Below, one piece after another: positions 43,202 through 55,471 of a DNA stretch of 64,000 nt; position 1 is the first letter of the stretch, and each line of letters opens with the position of its first letter. The notes under the pieces were generated by a model. It had not been told where the DNA came from. It ran no database searches and saw only the letters and a list, made by a program, of their open reading frames with translations. The DNA is taken from the NCBI GenBank assembly GCA_037447655.1, contig JBBHKE010001190.1, positions 1-64,000 on the forward strand, given 5' to 3'. The DNA is from Zygnema cylindricum. Taxonomy: Eukaryota > Streptophyta > Zygnematophyceae > Zygnematales > Zygnemataceae. The position numbers and the translations under genes are program-made.

Positions 43202-43214
43202 GGCCCATAACCTG
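43202..43214 (-). other. Copia 2 primer-binding site complementary to tRNA-iMet anticodon arm
   Basis: On the minus strand, GGTTATGGGCCCA (with CC following, 15 nt in all) comes directly after the LTR end TTGCA. It is the reverse complement of GGTGGGCCCATAACC, the anticodon stem-loop of the plant initiator Met tRNA as I recall it. This is the internal (half-tRNA) priming known from Drosophila copia and yeast Ty5, not the 3'-CCA priming usual in plant Copia. Confidence 0.8.
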
Positions 43215-44225
43215 CAATTCTATATCCCACATTTGGGATACAGAATTTAAAAAGCCTCTAAATGGTTTTTGACTAACCCTCTTTCAACTAGCACCATTGC
43301 TACCCAAGCGGGCAAATAGACAATCTGATTGCACCCCTGTGCAGTGTGGACTCCTCTGAGCCCACAGCAAAAAGAATCACTGAAAACGCCCAACCACACG
43401 ATGAATTATCAAGTGGCAAAGATGCCAATATATTTATACAAGCTTATTGGAAGTGTGGCGGCTACTTCCTCAACCTTCTAAGTCCTAAACCCCTCTCACA
43501 ACCCCTATCTACTAATGTACAAACCAATCAGAAGAATGTACAGTACAGAAAGGTTTTATGGCTGATGTCTTTTCTCTACGGCCTCTGTACGACAAGGCCA
43601 TGGAGTGGACGTCAGTCTTTCTCGGACTCGTCCTCATGCTCCTCGGGATTCTTGCTTCCCAATCCTATCTTGCCACGTGTCGCCAGATCATGTCACGCCC
43701 GAAAAACGCAAAAGTGTCAATTGCGTGATCTCGGCGATGATGGGTGCCGTCGGATCCAAATTGACTTTAAATGCTAGCCGTTGAAAATAGATATCCGGTA
43801 AATTGTTTCGTGCGGATTCATGTTCGCGGTGTAATCTAACTTGTTTCTATGTTCCTTATCCGTAATTCCGTTAATCAAATTAATGATCCATTACATATTT
43901 TAATAGTAATCATACCCCATGTACTCTAACAGACTTCTACGACAGACCGGCTAAGGCTGACGACTATGCCTCGCTCTGCCGGTCGGAGGTTCGAGTCCTA
44001 TTGGACTCAACGACTTTTTGTTGATAGTGACTTAAGTCGCTCCTTAGTCTTGCCTATGGAGCTTGAAGCAGCCATGGCTCCACCACCCTCTCTTTCCTTT
44101 AGTGACTACAACGAGTATGGGGGCTATAGAGAGGAGGTGGAGGCAGGCTGCCTACGCTTTTCCTTTTGCTTTTTATTAATCTATTCATACCTAGAAAATA
44201 CCCCCTAAATCTATCAATTTCAACA
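43215..44225 (-). repeat. 5' LTR of Copia 2 (1011 bp)
   Basis: Minus strand TGTTGAAATTGATAGATTTA ... TTGCA. It shares stretches with the solo LTRs at 51393 and 62374. On the plus strand it holds GGTTCGAGTCC (about 43990), a perfect Pol III B-box / tRNA T-arm. Confidence 0.85.
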
Positions 44226-44410
44226 CCATCCTTGCAAACACCGCTCTCGTTGCCGTGAAACCCGCCATTGCTTCGAAACGCTTCCTCGCCATCGTGTGCG
44301 ACGGGCCAAAGAGAGAGTTCGAATGTGACGATGAAGGCCGTGTCATGACAGTACTTTTTTTTTGTTTATATCGTGGGAATTGCTTTGTGGACACCCCGCA
44401 TTTCTAAGAC
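44226..44410 (+). pseudogene. Degenerate copy of exon 2 of the small secreted-protein gene
   Basis: TALVAVKPAIASKRFLAIVC then DGPKREFECDDEGRVM aligns with exon 2 at 32709-32814. The acceptor is mutated (TTGCAA), the second acceptor reads GTGG instead of GTAG, and exon 3 is lost after about 10 bases. The Copia 2 LTR ends directly upstream at 44225, where exon 1 would lie. Confidence 0.7.
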
Positions 44411-45114
44411 TGTTTTTTTTTTAACATGGCAATTCAAAACAATTCTTTGCCGTATGATATGTAGATCCGTCACCTGTCACGATTCATGCATATCCATACA
44501 CTCGATGATGTCGGCGTTTAGAGATGTAAAAACAAAAAAAATCGCAAAAATTTGTGATGCTCTAGTGACACGTTAAGGACGATTTTGTCGCATCTAGTAG
44601 AAAATCGTACAAATTTGATTTGTGTCGCATATAGAGTGGTCGGATTTGGTTTGGCGTGTGTGTCGCATTGGATGCGTCGCAATTGTTGCAAGCCAAGCTC
44701 CACGGCGCGCTATTTGGACTTCCCAAAAGACAAAAAAACAAACGTAGGCGGATATTCCGCCGTTAGGGTCAGAAAAACAACCAGAAATTTCAAAAAAAGT
44801 CCATAAAAATCTAGAAAACTGAAAAACATATTTAATCCGTTAGCGTGGACCCCAATTAACATGCATTGTAAATTGAGAGAAATAAGATGATTCGACCTGG
44901 ATTTGGAGGATGAGAAGTCATCATGGCATTTCTATTTGATTTTGTTCGATTTGTTATGTTTTTTTTGTTTTTTTTTTGTTTTTTTTTATATATTCTCAAT
45001 ATCACAATTTTTTTGATGCATAAAATGGATGTAATTCCTTTCTATTTCTTGAAAATCCCTTCTTGTAAAATAAATAAAAAACTTTTTTTTTTGTTTTTAA
45101 GTGTATAAACCTAG
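44411..45114. other. Repeat related to 33960-34200, then AT-rich DNA
   Basis: 44420-44690 matches the stretch upstream of hAT copy 2. The rest is T-rich. No gene seen. Confidence 0.45.
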
Positions 45115-45239
45115 TTTTTCAATTCTATTGTTTTTGTCTGCGTGATTTTATCTTTTTTTCTAAGATATATAAAAGAAGAAGGTTTGATTCTTTTACCTGC
45201 GAAGTTGGAGGAAGGGAGAGGGAGAGGGTGAGAAAGGGA

Positions 45240-45700
45240 GAGGGAGGGAGGTATTGAATGTAGTACTAATATGACAAAATGTAAAAGATAGGCCGAAAGA
45301 ATTGAAAAGACAAAAGTAGAGAAGAAAAGAAAAATAGCAACGACAAACAAGGGAACAAGTGAGAGGTTTGTCGTTTGAGTGTCTTTTCAATTAAGTAATT
45401 TACATAACGACACAAGAGAGTCTTATAGTAAGATGAAGTAAGAGGAAGCCGAAAAGGCTCTAAAAGGTATATCTAATCTAGAGCGTAACTTAGCAAGGTA
45501 CAACTAGTTACGTTAAAAGGAATCTAAGTCTAAAAGGATTCCTACGCAAGATTCATCCATTCTAATAAAGGTATATACATTCCACTAAATGAAGTACAGA
45601 ACGCTAAACCAAAGTACTACACTTATAGCGTAGCAATTAGGACTCTAAAAGTAGCGTAGAGAACAACAAGTAGTGTAGAATGCTTTAAGTGTATTTCAAC
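45240..45700. repeat. Intronic repeat, relative of 46205-46815
   Basis: GAGAGGTTTGTCGTTTGAGTGTCTTTT (first 20 bases exact at 45360) recurs at 46497, followed by similar GAGTCTTATAG and AAAAGGCTCTAAAAGGTA. It may be an insertion or a local duplication; copy 1 lacks it. Confidence 0.55.
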
Positions 45701-45842
45701 GGGAGGGAGGGAGGGAGAGGGAAAAACAAAACATATTTAAAGTGGATTTGTTGACTGGTGGACCAATAGATTTTTCTTTTCTTTTTATTTCTTATTGTTT
45801 TTTTCCTTTTTTTTTTTTTGTGGTGGGAATTTGGGGTTTTAG

Positions 45843-45909
45843 GATGTTAGACTTGGTGGCGATTTTGGGAACCATCGGCGCATCGGAAACTCACCAAACT
45901 GATATCTAT
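45843..45909 (+). pseudogene. LRR exon A (copy 2), 67 nt, frame lost
   Basis: MLDLVAILGTIGASETHQTD then IY, aligned with exon A of copy 1 but 5 nt shorter by small indels, so it cannot join the next exon in frame. Confidence 0.6.
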
Positions 45910-46311
45910 GTAATGAGGTTTTTTTTATTCCGGTTGTTATTTGTTAAATTGCGTTGAACGTGCATTTTTGTTTTTTTTTTTTAGAGGTTCTGGTTCTTTT
46001 GATTTTTTTTTTTGTATTTTAAACCGATTTTAAATACTTCTTCATTCTTTTAGAAAAGAACCAGATTTTCATTAATCAAATAAAAGTTCATGTTTTTTTT
46101 ATTTTTTATCTTTTTTTAAATTTCCTTTTATGTAACTTTCTTTAGTCTATTTTAATTTTTTGCAACTTTGTTTTAATTTAATTTAATTTTAACATTTTTT
46201 TTTATATTGAATGAGAGGCCATAAAAGGCCAAAAAAGCTAATATGACAAAACAAAATAAAAGAGGCCAAAGCAAAAGGAAAGGCCAAAGATAGACAAAGA
46301 CAAGGTGAGGT

Positions 46312-46471
46312 AATGTCAAACAAGGAAAAAGACAAGATGTGGCAATGACAAGCAAGGAAAAAAACAACATGAGGTAATGACAAACAAGGAAAAAGACAAG
46401 CTGAGGTAATGACAAAGTAGGAAAAAGACAAGCTGAGGTCAAGACCAACAAGGAAAAAGACAAGGTGAGGT
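46312..46471. repeat. 32-bp minisatellite, five units
   Basis: Consensus AATGACAAACAAGGAAAAAG followed by ACAAGCTGAGGT; five 32-bp units in the intron after exon A. Confidence 0.9.
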
Positions 46472-46967
46472 AATGACAAACAAACAAAACGAGGGAGAGG
46501 TTTGTCGTATGAGTGTCTTTTGAAGAGAAATGATTTAGAAAAAACACAATACGAGTCTTATAGTGTTCTTAAAAAACAGGGCAATCGAAAAGGCGCTTTA
46601 AGGTAGATCTATTTCTAGGTGTAATAAGTGAAGGTAAGACTAGTTATGGTAAAAAGAACCAAACTAGATCTCGAATGGTAAATGGGTATATAAACAATTG
46701 AAAATCAATTAAACCATTGTCTAGTTCTTCAGTAATTTGACCGCCAACTTTAAGTCCTACGTGATACACTACAAGTCTTGTACTTTATTTTAGCGTTGCG
46801 TACTACATACCTTTTTAAGTGTAGATTATTCTAAAAGAGAGCTTAAAAAACCTAAAAATCCTAAACATCCTAAACATCTTAAAAAACTCTAAACAAACCT
46901 CGCTCGAACCTTGCATAGAGTAATTTTATTTATCGACAATTATTTTCTTTTTATTGTGTGTTAATAG

Positions 46968-47039
46968 AGGATTGACGGGCAATAATCTCACGGGACCCAT
47001 TCCTTTTTCTTTATATGGTTTGACATTCCTTCAAGCTTT
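46968..47039 (+). CDS. LRR exon C (copy 2 only)
   Basis: 72 nt between TTAATAG and GTAATT: GLTGNNLTGPIPFSLYGLTF then LQA plus TT. A good plant LRR, open, phase 2-2. Absent from copy 1. Confidence 0.75.
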
Positions 47040-47944
47040 GTAATTCCAAAAACCCAAAAAAATGCTTTGATACCCTCCTTGAAAGCCCTAAAAAGTGTAG
47101 AAGATCAAAGCCTTAACAAGATCGAAACCCTAAATATCCACAAGAAAAAAAATTCCAAACTCCCAAAAAAACCGAAATGAACCTTGAAAAAATTTAGAAA
47201 AAGTTGCAGCCAATAATAGAAAAAAAAAATGACGCCCTCTTTTTTATCGATTTAAGATCTCTATAAAAAGCCTAAAAGACTTTTAAAAACCCCAAAGATT
47301 CTAAAAGTAAAAACCTAAGTAAAATTATACATATTACAGTCAACTTCGGTAACCATATACCATAATTAAACTGATGGAGGTTTTTTTTTTAACTAATAAA
47401 AACACTATATAAACTAATAATAAACTACATAATTTTGATTATTGTCTATCAAAATTTTCTAAGCTTTGGACAATATATTTTTAACAACCCAAAAAAAAAA
47501 AAAAAAAAACCCTAAACAATTATTTAGTTATAAATTTTAGTTTTTTTTTTTTTTCAACAATTCTTTATCTTTTCCAAATTTCTTAAATGATTCTTGGAAT
47601 TTTTTCAATGTTAAAATGATTTATAAAAAAGTTTGTCTGAAAGTATGTAAAAAAAGTTGCTTAAAAGAATGACAAAAATGACAAAAAACTTTTGAGAAGA
47701 ATTACGTTAACTTTATACCATAATTAGGATGGATTGGCATCGCAATTGATATATGTTTGATGCGCAGATTTTTTGATTTTTTTGCTAAAATTTTTCTTAT
47801 TTTTTTGTAATTATCGTTGTTCAATTTTTGGTTAAGTGCTTTTAAATTTCTCCAATTTTTCTTAATTGCCTTAGGTTTGTCATAGTTTTTGTTATGTTTT
47901 TTTTTTTTTAATCATTTGATAGAGTTTAGCTCAGCCATTTAGCG

Positions 47945-48180
47945 AGAGGAAGCAAGAGATGGGGAGAGAGAGGGAGAGAAGAAGGGAAGGGTGGAGGGGA
48001 AGGAGGAAGAGGAGAGGGGAGAGGAGAGAGGGGAAGGGGAGAGGAGAGATGGGATGGGGAGAGGAGAGAGGGGAAGGGGAGAGGAGAGATGGGATGGGGA
48101 GAGGGAGAGGAGAGATGGGATGGGGAGAGGGAGAAGAGAGGAGAGAGCGGAGAGTTGAGAGTGGAGAGTGGAGAGGGGGA
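47945..48180 (+). repeat. GA-rich tract in LRR intron
   Basis: GGGGAGAGGAGAGATGGGAT units repeated at about 38 and 46 bases. Here the sense strand is purine-rich, the reverse of most introns in the window. Confidence 0.8.
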
Positions 48181-48372
48181 CAAACAATTTTTTTTTTGAT
48201 CTGGAAATTTGTGAGGTACTTAATTTTCCTAGAAGGAAAATTGTCTTAAGCTTTTAATGGAAAATTGTTTAATTTCTTAGAACATGTCATATTACCCAAA
48301 AAAAAATAAAATCTATTATTTCTTTTACTTTTTTTTTCTAAGAATTACCGGGTTTTTTATAATATTTTTCAG

Positions 48373-48444
48373 GAGTCTTCCTGCTAACCAATTAAATGGA
48401 ACCATTTCCTCCTCTATTGGAAAATTAAGTTCTCTACTAACTTT
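48373..48444 (+). CDS. LRR exon D (copy 2 only)
   Basis: 72 nt between TTTCAG and GTAAGT: SLPANQLNGTISSSIGKLSS then LLT plus TT. Open, phase 2-2. Pro of IP is replaced by Ser. Confidence 0.75.
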
Positions 48445-50001
<1,557 letters not shown>

Positions 50002-50235
50002 TAACAACAACAGTAAATATTGAGTTGGATATATATTTTTATCTAAATATTTATTTATATATTTCAATCAAAACAAGAGGTCATGAATTTACATAAAAAT
50101 TGTCATTTGGAAAAACAAAAACTAATTTCTCAAGGTCTCTGAAAAGTGAGATATCCCATTTTTACATTTTACCATTCTATTTTATGACCTATTGGACGTC
50201 AATTCATTTTCAACATCCAACATTATTGTCTAATT

Positions 50236-50550
50236 CTCTTTCCTCTTCTTCCCTCTCTATCTCCCTCTGTCCCTCTCTTTCTCTCTCCCTTTCTCCCTCT
50301 CCCCTATCCCTCCCCCTTTCCCCCTTTCCCCTTTCCCCCCTCTCCCCATCGCCCCCTTGCCCCCTCCCCCCCTCTCCCCCTCTCCCCTCTCCCTCTCCCC
50401 CTCTCCCCCCCCCTCCCCCTCTCCCCCTCCCCCTTTTTCCCCCTCTCCCCCTCTCCCCCCCTCCCCCTCTCCCCCTCTCCCCCTCTCCCCCTTTTCCCAC
50501 CTCTCCCCTTTGTCCCCTCCTTTTCTCCCTCCCTCTCTCTCTCTCCCTTA
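50236..50550 (+). repeat. CT-rich tract in LRR intron (copy 2)
   Basis: CCCCCTCTCCCC repeats, the counterpart of 37918-38245 in copy 1, both followed by CCACAAGAGCATCCAACAAC-like sequence. Confidence 0.85.
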
Positions 50551-51055
50551 AAATTATATATATCCACAAGAGCATCCAACAACTCTATCGCTTATGCCCA
50601 TTTCTCTTGATAGTCAATTTTTGTCGAAAATAAGAATTATAGAGGTTTAAGGCTTAGTTTTTTTTTAAATATTTACTAATATGTAAACTTTGTCAAGCCA
50701 CAAAACACTCAAACTATTTAGAAAAACCCATAGATGTAATCTTAAGAAAACCCACAAAATTTTGTGACTAAAAACAACTAAGAGGAATTTACATTTTGTT
50801 ATGCTAAACTATTTATTATTATTATATTCTATTTAATTTTCGTATATTGCAAGACTATAATTATGTGAGATCCTTAGCTATTGACTTTTCAGAAAGTGCA
50901 TGCAAGCTTATAGTAGGGAATCAAAAGCAAAAATCTAAAACATGACCATTGATCTTTTTTTTTTTTCATTATTTTTCATGCGTGAAATATGATGCGAAGT
51001 TTTTTTATATGATTTCCCTCTTTTTATATAATTTGTTTTTTTGCGGCTTCCATAG

Positions 51056-51124
51056 AGATCTCTCCGGCAACCAGCTGAGCGGCGTGATTTCGGAGTCCAT
51101 CGGGCTCCTCAATTGCCCGGCTAT
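51056..51124 (+). CDS. LRR exon B (copy 2), 69 nt
   Basis: Between CCATAG and GTGAGG: DLSGNQLSGVISESIGLLNC then PA plus AT. In-frame loss of one codon relative to exon B of copy 1; open, phase 2-2. Differences between the copies include SNNH/SGNQ and IPSS/ISES. Confidence 0.7.
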
Positions 51125-51392
51125 GTGAGGCCACATTGTTTTGGGTGTGGGTGGGTGGACATATAGGGAGATACAAGAAAGGCTCGAAGTGCATTGATTT
51201 TCAAATTTCAAAAAAATCCTATTGTGAGGTTTTTGATGGTTCCAACTTATGTATCTCATTGTCCATGTGGTGGTTTTGATTAAACACACGCATATAAACA
51301 TATATACATGCTATATATGGCATGTATGTATGTATATATATACATGTAATACATGTATATATATGTATAATGTATATAATATGTATATGTAC

Positions 51393-52633
51393 TGTTGAAA
51401 TTTATGTATTTTCTAGGTCTGTATTGGAAAAATAAATAGAGTAAGTCAGCAAAGGTAACCTGCTTCTCGCTCAACTCTCTCCGGTCCCCATACTTGTTGT
51501 AGTCACTGAAGACCAGAGAGAGAGCTAGAGAGCCATGGCTGTCTAAAGAGGATAGGCTAATTCGTAGTTTGTACCAAAATGGTAGTGACGGTTCCAGGAT
51601 TTGATCCTGGTACCTACATCCTTTAATAGACGTTAGCTTTAGCCTATAACTTAGAGTAAACGATGGCATGTGTAGGGTACAACAGGTATTTATAAATGTA
51701 CAAGAAGAGAGTTCTAACAAACTAACAAATAACCAAAAACTGCTCTAGACCAGATTTAAACCATGGTTTGTGGTTATATTTGTAGAGGTTAACCTTAACC
51801 AATAAGGCGTAATCGAAACGATACACGCGACGGGTTTCATAAATACTTAAACATTAACGCAACAACTAATTAACAGCAGACTAACCAAAGGAGCAATTTC
51901 TACATGTACGCGAATCTGAACCGTGTAAAATATGTTTTGATCGGACGGCCGACATTATAGCCACCACGCGAAGTGATCTTTTTGGCGGCATACGGAGATA
52001 ACGTCACGCGATGCCACGTGGCGCCACATTATTTGATACCGGAGAAGATGGGAGGAGGAACCATGGCTTCCGATTTGACAGGTGTCACCTTGTAGACCTT
52101 GTCGTACAATGGTCGTACAATAAGTAAATCGCCCATTGTACCTTCTTGTACTGTATAGTGTTCCTATTGGACTAAGGTTTAGTAGTAGGTAGTCGTGAGT
52201 AGGCAGACCGAGACTTAGTAATATTTAGGTACCTCTCTCTCTAAGAGAGCTTCTAACTATAAAGGTGATCTTTGACCAGCCATAACTTAATGCTCGGGTG
52301 AGCAAATTCAGTGATTCTTTTTGCTGCGGACTCAGGGGAGTCTAGGCTACACAAAGGTGTAGTCGGTCAGAGGTTTTTGCGTGTCAGGGTGGCACTTATT
52401 CAGTGGGAAAGTCAAAGTGGGGAATACTGTCCAAAACACATATTCAAGCTTTGCATTCTGTGGTGGAACTGAGCACACACAAGGTCTTATCTTCACAGGG
52501 GTGAAGTTGTATTGGGGTTTTGATTATCAAGGGATCATTCATTTGGGTTTATATCAACTTGGAGTCGGCACTATCTAGATTAGCTTCTATTGGATCTGCG
52601 AATTCTGTGGGCAATGGAGCCCATAGAAAATCA
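51393..52633 (+). mobile_element. Solo Copia LTR with 5-bp target duplication
   Basis: TGTTGAAATTTATGTATTTT ... GAAAATCA, flanked by TGTAC on both sides (51388-51392 and 52634-52638). It is related to the LTRs of Copia 2 and 3 (AGCAAATTCAG.GATTCTTTTTGCTG and the GGATTTGATCCTGGTACCTA block). The internal region was lost by LTR-LTR recombination. It lies in the intron after exon B of LRR copy 2; copy 1 lacks it. Confidence 0.88.
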
Positions 52634-52639
52634 TGTACA

Positions 52640-52770
52640 TATAATATATGTATTATATATATATATTATATAATATATATAATATGTATATATATATTAT
52701 ATAATTATGTGTGTGTGTATGTGTCTGTGTGTGTGTGTGTCTATGTGTCATATCTATATATGGATATGCA
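52640..52770. repeat. TA / TG microsatellite
   Basis: TATAATATATAT and (TG)n repeats. This is the intron's own microsatellite, split by the solo LTR. Confidence 0.7.
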
Positions 52771-52969
52771 AGACAATTTTCAAAGGTATACATTTGTTTG
52801 TCCTAGTCATTATTATGATATCTAATGGTTGTATTTGTTTGTTTGAGTTCAAAATGAAATTCGCCATTGTTTTCTTGGGAATTTTCTTTTTAGAGTTTTT
52901 TTTTTTTTTTAATTTAAAAAACAATATTTGCTCGTATTTTTAATTGTTAATCAAAATGGTCGTCTATAG

Positions 52970-53025
52970 CAGAGGAGTGTAAGTAGCACGACAAAAGCAG
53001 AGGAGTGCAAGTAGCATGACAAAAG
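52970..53025. repeat. 27-bp duplication
   Basis: AGCAGAGGAGTGTAAGTAGC ... is repeated once with two changes. Confidence 0.7.
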
Positions 53026-53223
53026 CAACGGCCGCAGTTCACCGATTCCATGCACGAGGCGTAGAACGTGACGTGAAGCTAAGAACATTTTATTTTGGAG
53101 GGAATGTGTTTGTTTTTATAAATAAATTTAATAGAGATGGTTGTTTTTCGAATTTTTTTTTTGAATTGGTAAAGTATTTTGACTTTTGACGCAAAATTAT
53201 ATTGGAATTGGGTTTTTTATCAG

Positions 53224-53295
53224 AGATATTTAGAACAATAGATTGACCGGAAGTATTCCTTCATTTATTGGTAATTTGACATCTGCAGTAAGCAC
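53224..53295 (+). pseudogene. LRR exon E (copy 2) with in-frame stop
   Basis: 72 nt between TATCAG and GTAAGG. Reads DI, TAG stop, NNRLTGSIPSFIGNLTSA, then VS plus AC. The stop falls at the conserved LSxN position. Confidence 0.75.
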
Positions 53296-54015
53296 GTAAG
53301 GCACTCTATTTTGAGTTTTTCCTTTCAATTTTTAATACTCTTCCATTTTTTTGTTGTTTTTTCCCTTTATTTTTCATTTCTTTTTACTTTTTGTTTTTTT
53401 TTTTTACGTGTCTCAAACACAAAATTATTTTTTTAATTTTGACAATTTCATTGAAGTTAAGAACATCTTCGCATTTTTGGAAATTATTTGATTTCTTAAT
53501 TACGTTCTTAAACTTATCATCAAAAGACTAAAAAAAAAAAAAAAAAACGCGAATTTACAACGGTTTTTTTGAAAAAGTTTTCAATTTTTGTTTAAAATAG
53601 GTCAATTAGCAAAAATAAAATTGTCGGTATGTATAGAATTTGTTAATTTGCGATAAGAATCTGAAAAAATTGAAAACTAAATTCATTTTTAAAGGTACAA
53701 AGACAACGGTTGTCAATTTTTATATCATTAACATTTGCAAAAGTTAACAAATAAAATTAATCATTAAGTATGCAAAATAGAAAAAAAACATCGTATACTT
53801 TGCAAGAAATGATATATATGCTGAGACATTTTATAGGTAAAAAATAAAATAAAAAATTATCCACATAAAACACCAAAAAAAAAAAAATATAAAAACACTA
53901 AAAACATAAACTTTCAAACTTTATCTTGGGATGTAAATACAAACAGAAATAACATGGAATTCCTTTGGGGACTCTTTTTGGATTTGTTTTTGGGAAAAAA
54001 ATAAAATAATACATA

Positions 54016-54050
<35 letters not shown>

Positions 54051-55471
54051 TATTTACATATTTTTATCCAATGATTTATTATCAAGCATAATTCTGGCTT
54101 CCAGCAGGTCTCCTCTCTCCTCTTCCTCTCCTTTCTTCTTTCTTTATTTTTTTATTGTTTTTTTCTTTTCATTTATTTTCTTTGTTTTTCTCTTTTAAGT
54201 TTTTTTAAGATTCTTTTTTGCGGAGGGGGCAAAGGGGGAGATGGGGAGAGAGAAGGAAAGAAAGGGGGGGAGAGGGGAGAGGGAGGAGAAGAGAAAGAGA
54301 GAGGAGAGGAGGCAAAGAGATGAGTGAAAAAAAGAGTGATGGGTAGGGTGGAGGAGATAGAATGGGGGTAAGTGATAAAGGAACAGCAACACAAGGTAAA
54401 AGAGAGGGAGGGAGAGAACAGAGGGAAAGGGAGCGAAAGCGAGGGGGAAATTGGGGGAGGAGTGTTCAAAATAAGAAATGTTTAACTAATCAATTCAGAT
54501 TAAACCTTTTTTAAACATGTTTAGAATAAGCAGTTTTTTCTTTTTTCTGTAATGATAAAACCCTAATATCATGTGAAGTGAAAAACAAAAAACCCACAAT
54601 TTTAGATTGACCGATTTCTATGTGCTGCTAAATAAAATAAAAAAAATATTTTCTCCTCAACAATAACTTGCACGTGTTTACATGATGACCTTTTTCCTTC
54701 TGAAGTAAAACTTTTATACTTCTTTTGCAATTTCATGAATCATGAATTTAAGTTTGTATTGCTCTCGCCATTTTCCTTTCCCCTATTTTTTCCTACATTT
54801 TGTCGTCCTCCTCTTCCCCGGTTCCACGCGCCACAACCGGCTAGAAGGACCCCTGCCGTCTACTCTGCGGAGCTTGTCCAATAAGGAGGAGATGTGAGCC
54901 CCGCCCCCCACCCATGTCCAACCTTTCCCCCAAGTCAGGCCCAGAGGAGAGACCCGTTTGGGCCCTACCGCCCCATGCTAGGAAGGCGGGAGACACACAC
55001 TCTCTCTCTCTCTCTCTCACACACACACATGTATAAATGGGCATGCGCACACCACCTACCTAACCACCCACCTACCTGTGGTTGTACACAGTTGCAGGAC
55101 GAGGACCAGCAGTAGTAGTGGAAGTAGATATGGAAAACAACAAAAGCTATCAAGCACCTACTCAACAGCCAACTTTAAACTTACACAAAACATGACACAA
55201 AAGGCCAATATGCCTCAAATTTTCCACAGTGATACACAATACAGTAAAATTAAAATTCACAAAAATGCAGCCTAAATCATCAAGTAAAACATAAGATATG
55301 ATGTCTGGAAGTTTCCCAAAAACTGCCCTTAGAAAATCATATTCCCAAACGATAATCAAAATTCTAAGTCCTAAACTATACTACAAAGAGTATCTACTAG
55401 TCATGATTCGATAACCGTACTAAAACTATCCCGGACTTGTGGTTTTACTACACAAACACCTGACTTCCATT
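53296..55471. other. AT-rich flank, GA tract and a GC-rich patch; no gene accepted
   Basis: 53300-54190 is A/T-rich with homopolymers and a (TA)n at 54019-54047. 54220-54460 is GA-rich. 54780-55120 is more GC-rich with (CT)n and (CA)n at 54998-55028. No LRR exon or other domain was seen. Confidence 0.45.

Larger units (their letters stand above)
39960..44225 (-). mobile_element. Copia retrotransposon 2, minus strand, 3'-truncated, decayed
   Basis: Read from the minus strand: 5' LTR (44225-43215), primer site (43214-43202), gag, zinc knuckle, protease, integrase, and reverse transcriptase up to QPEGF near 39960, where LRR intron sequence begins. RNase H and the 3' LTR are absent. It is related to Copia 3 (same gag start MAAKHFILRHLTQ, same integrase CSGCAQGK.HRLPFPKT, same unusual primer site). 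It lies between the LRR copies. Frameshifts and stops are frequent. Confidence 0.9.

Noticed and set aside
43930-44020. A functional tRNA gene around GGTTCGAGTCC
   Set aside because: A B-box/T-arm is present, but I could not fold a full cloverleaf with acceptor and anticodon stems. It lies inside a Copia LTR, so it is reported only as tRNA-like.
46312-46471. Possible CRISPR-like array
   Set aside because: The 32-bp units are directly adjacent with no unique spacers: a plain minisatellite in eukaryotic DNA.
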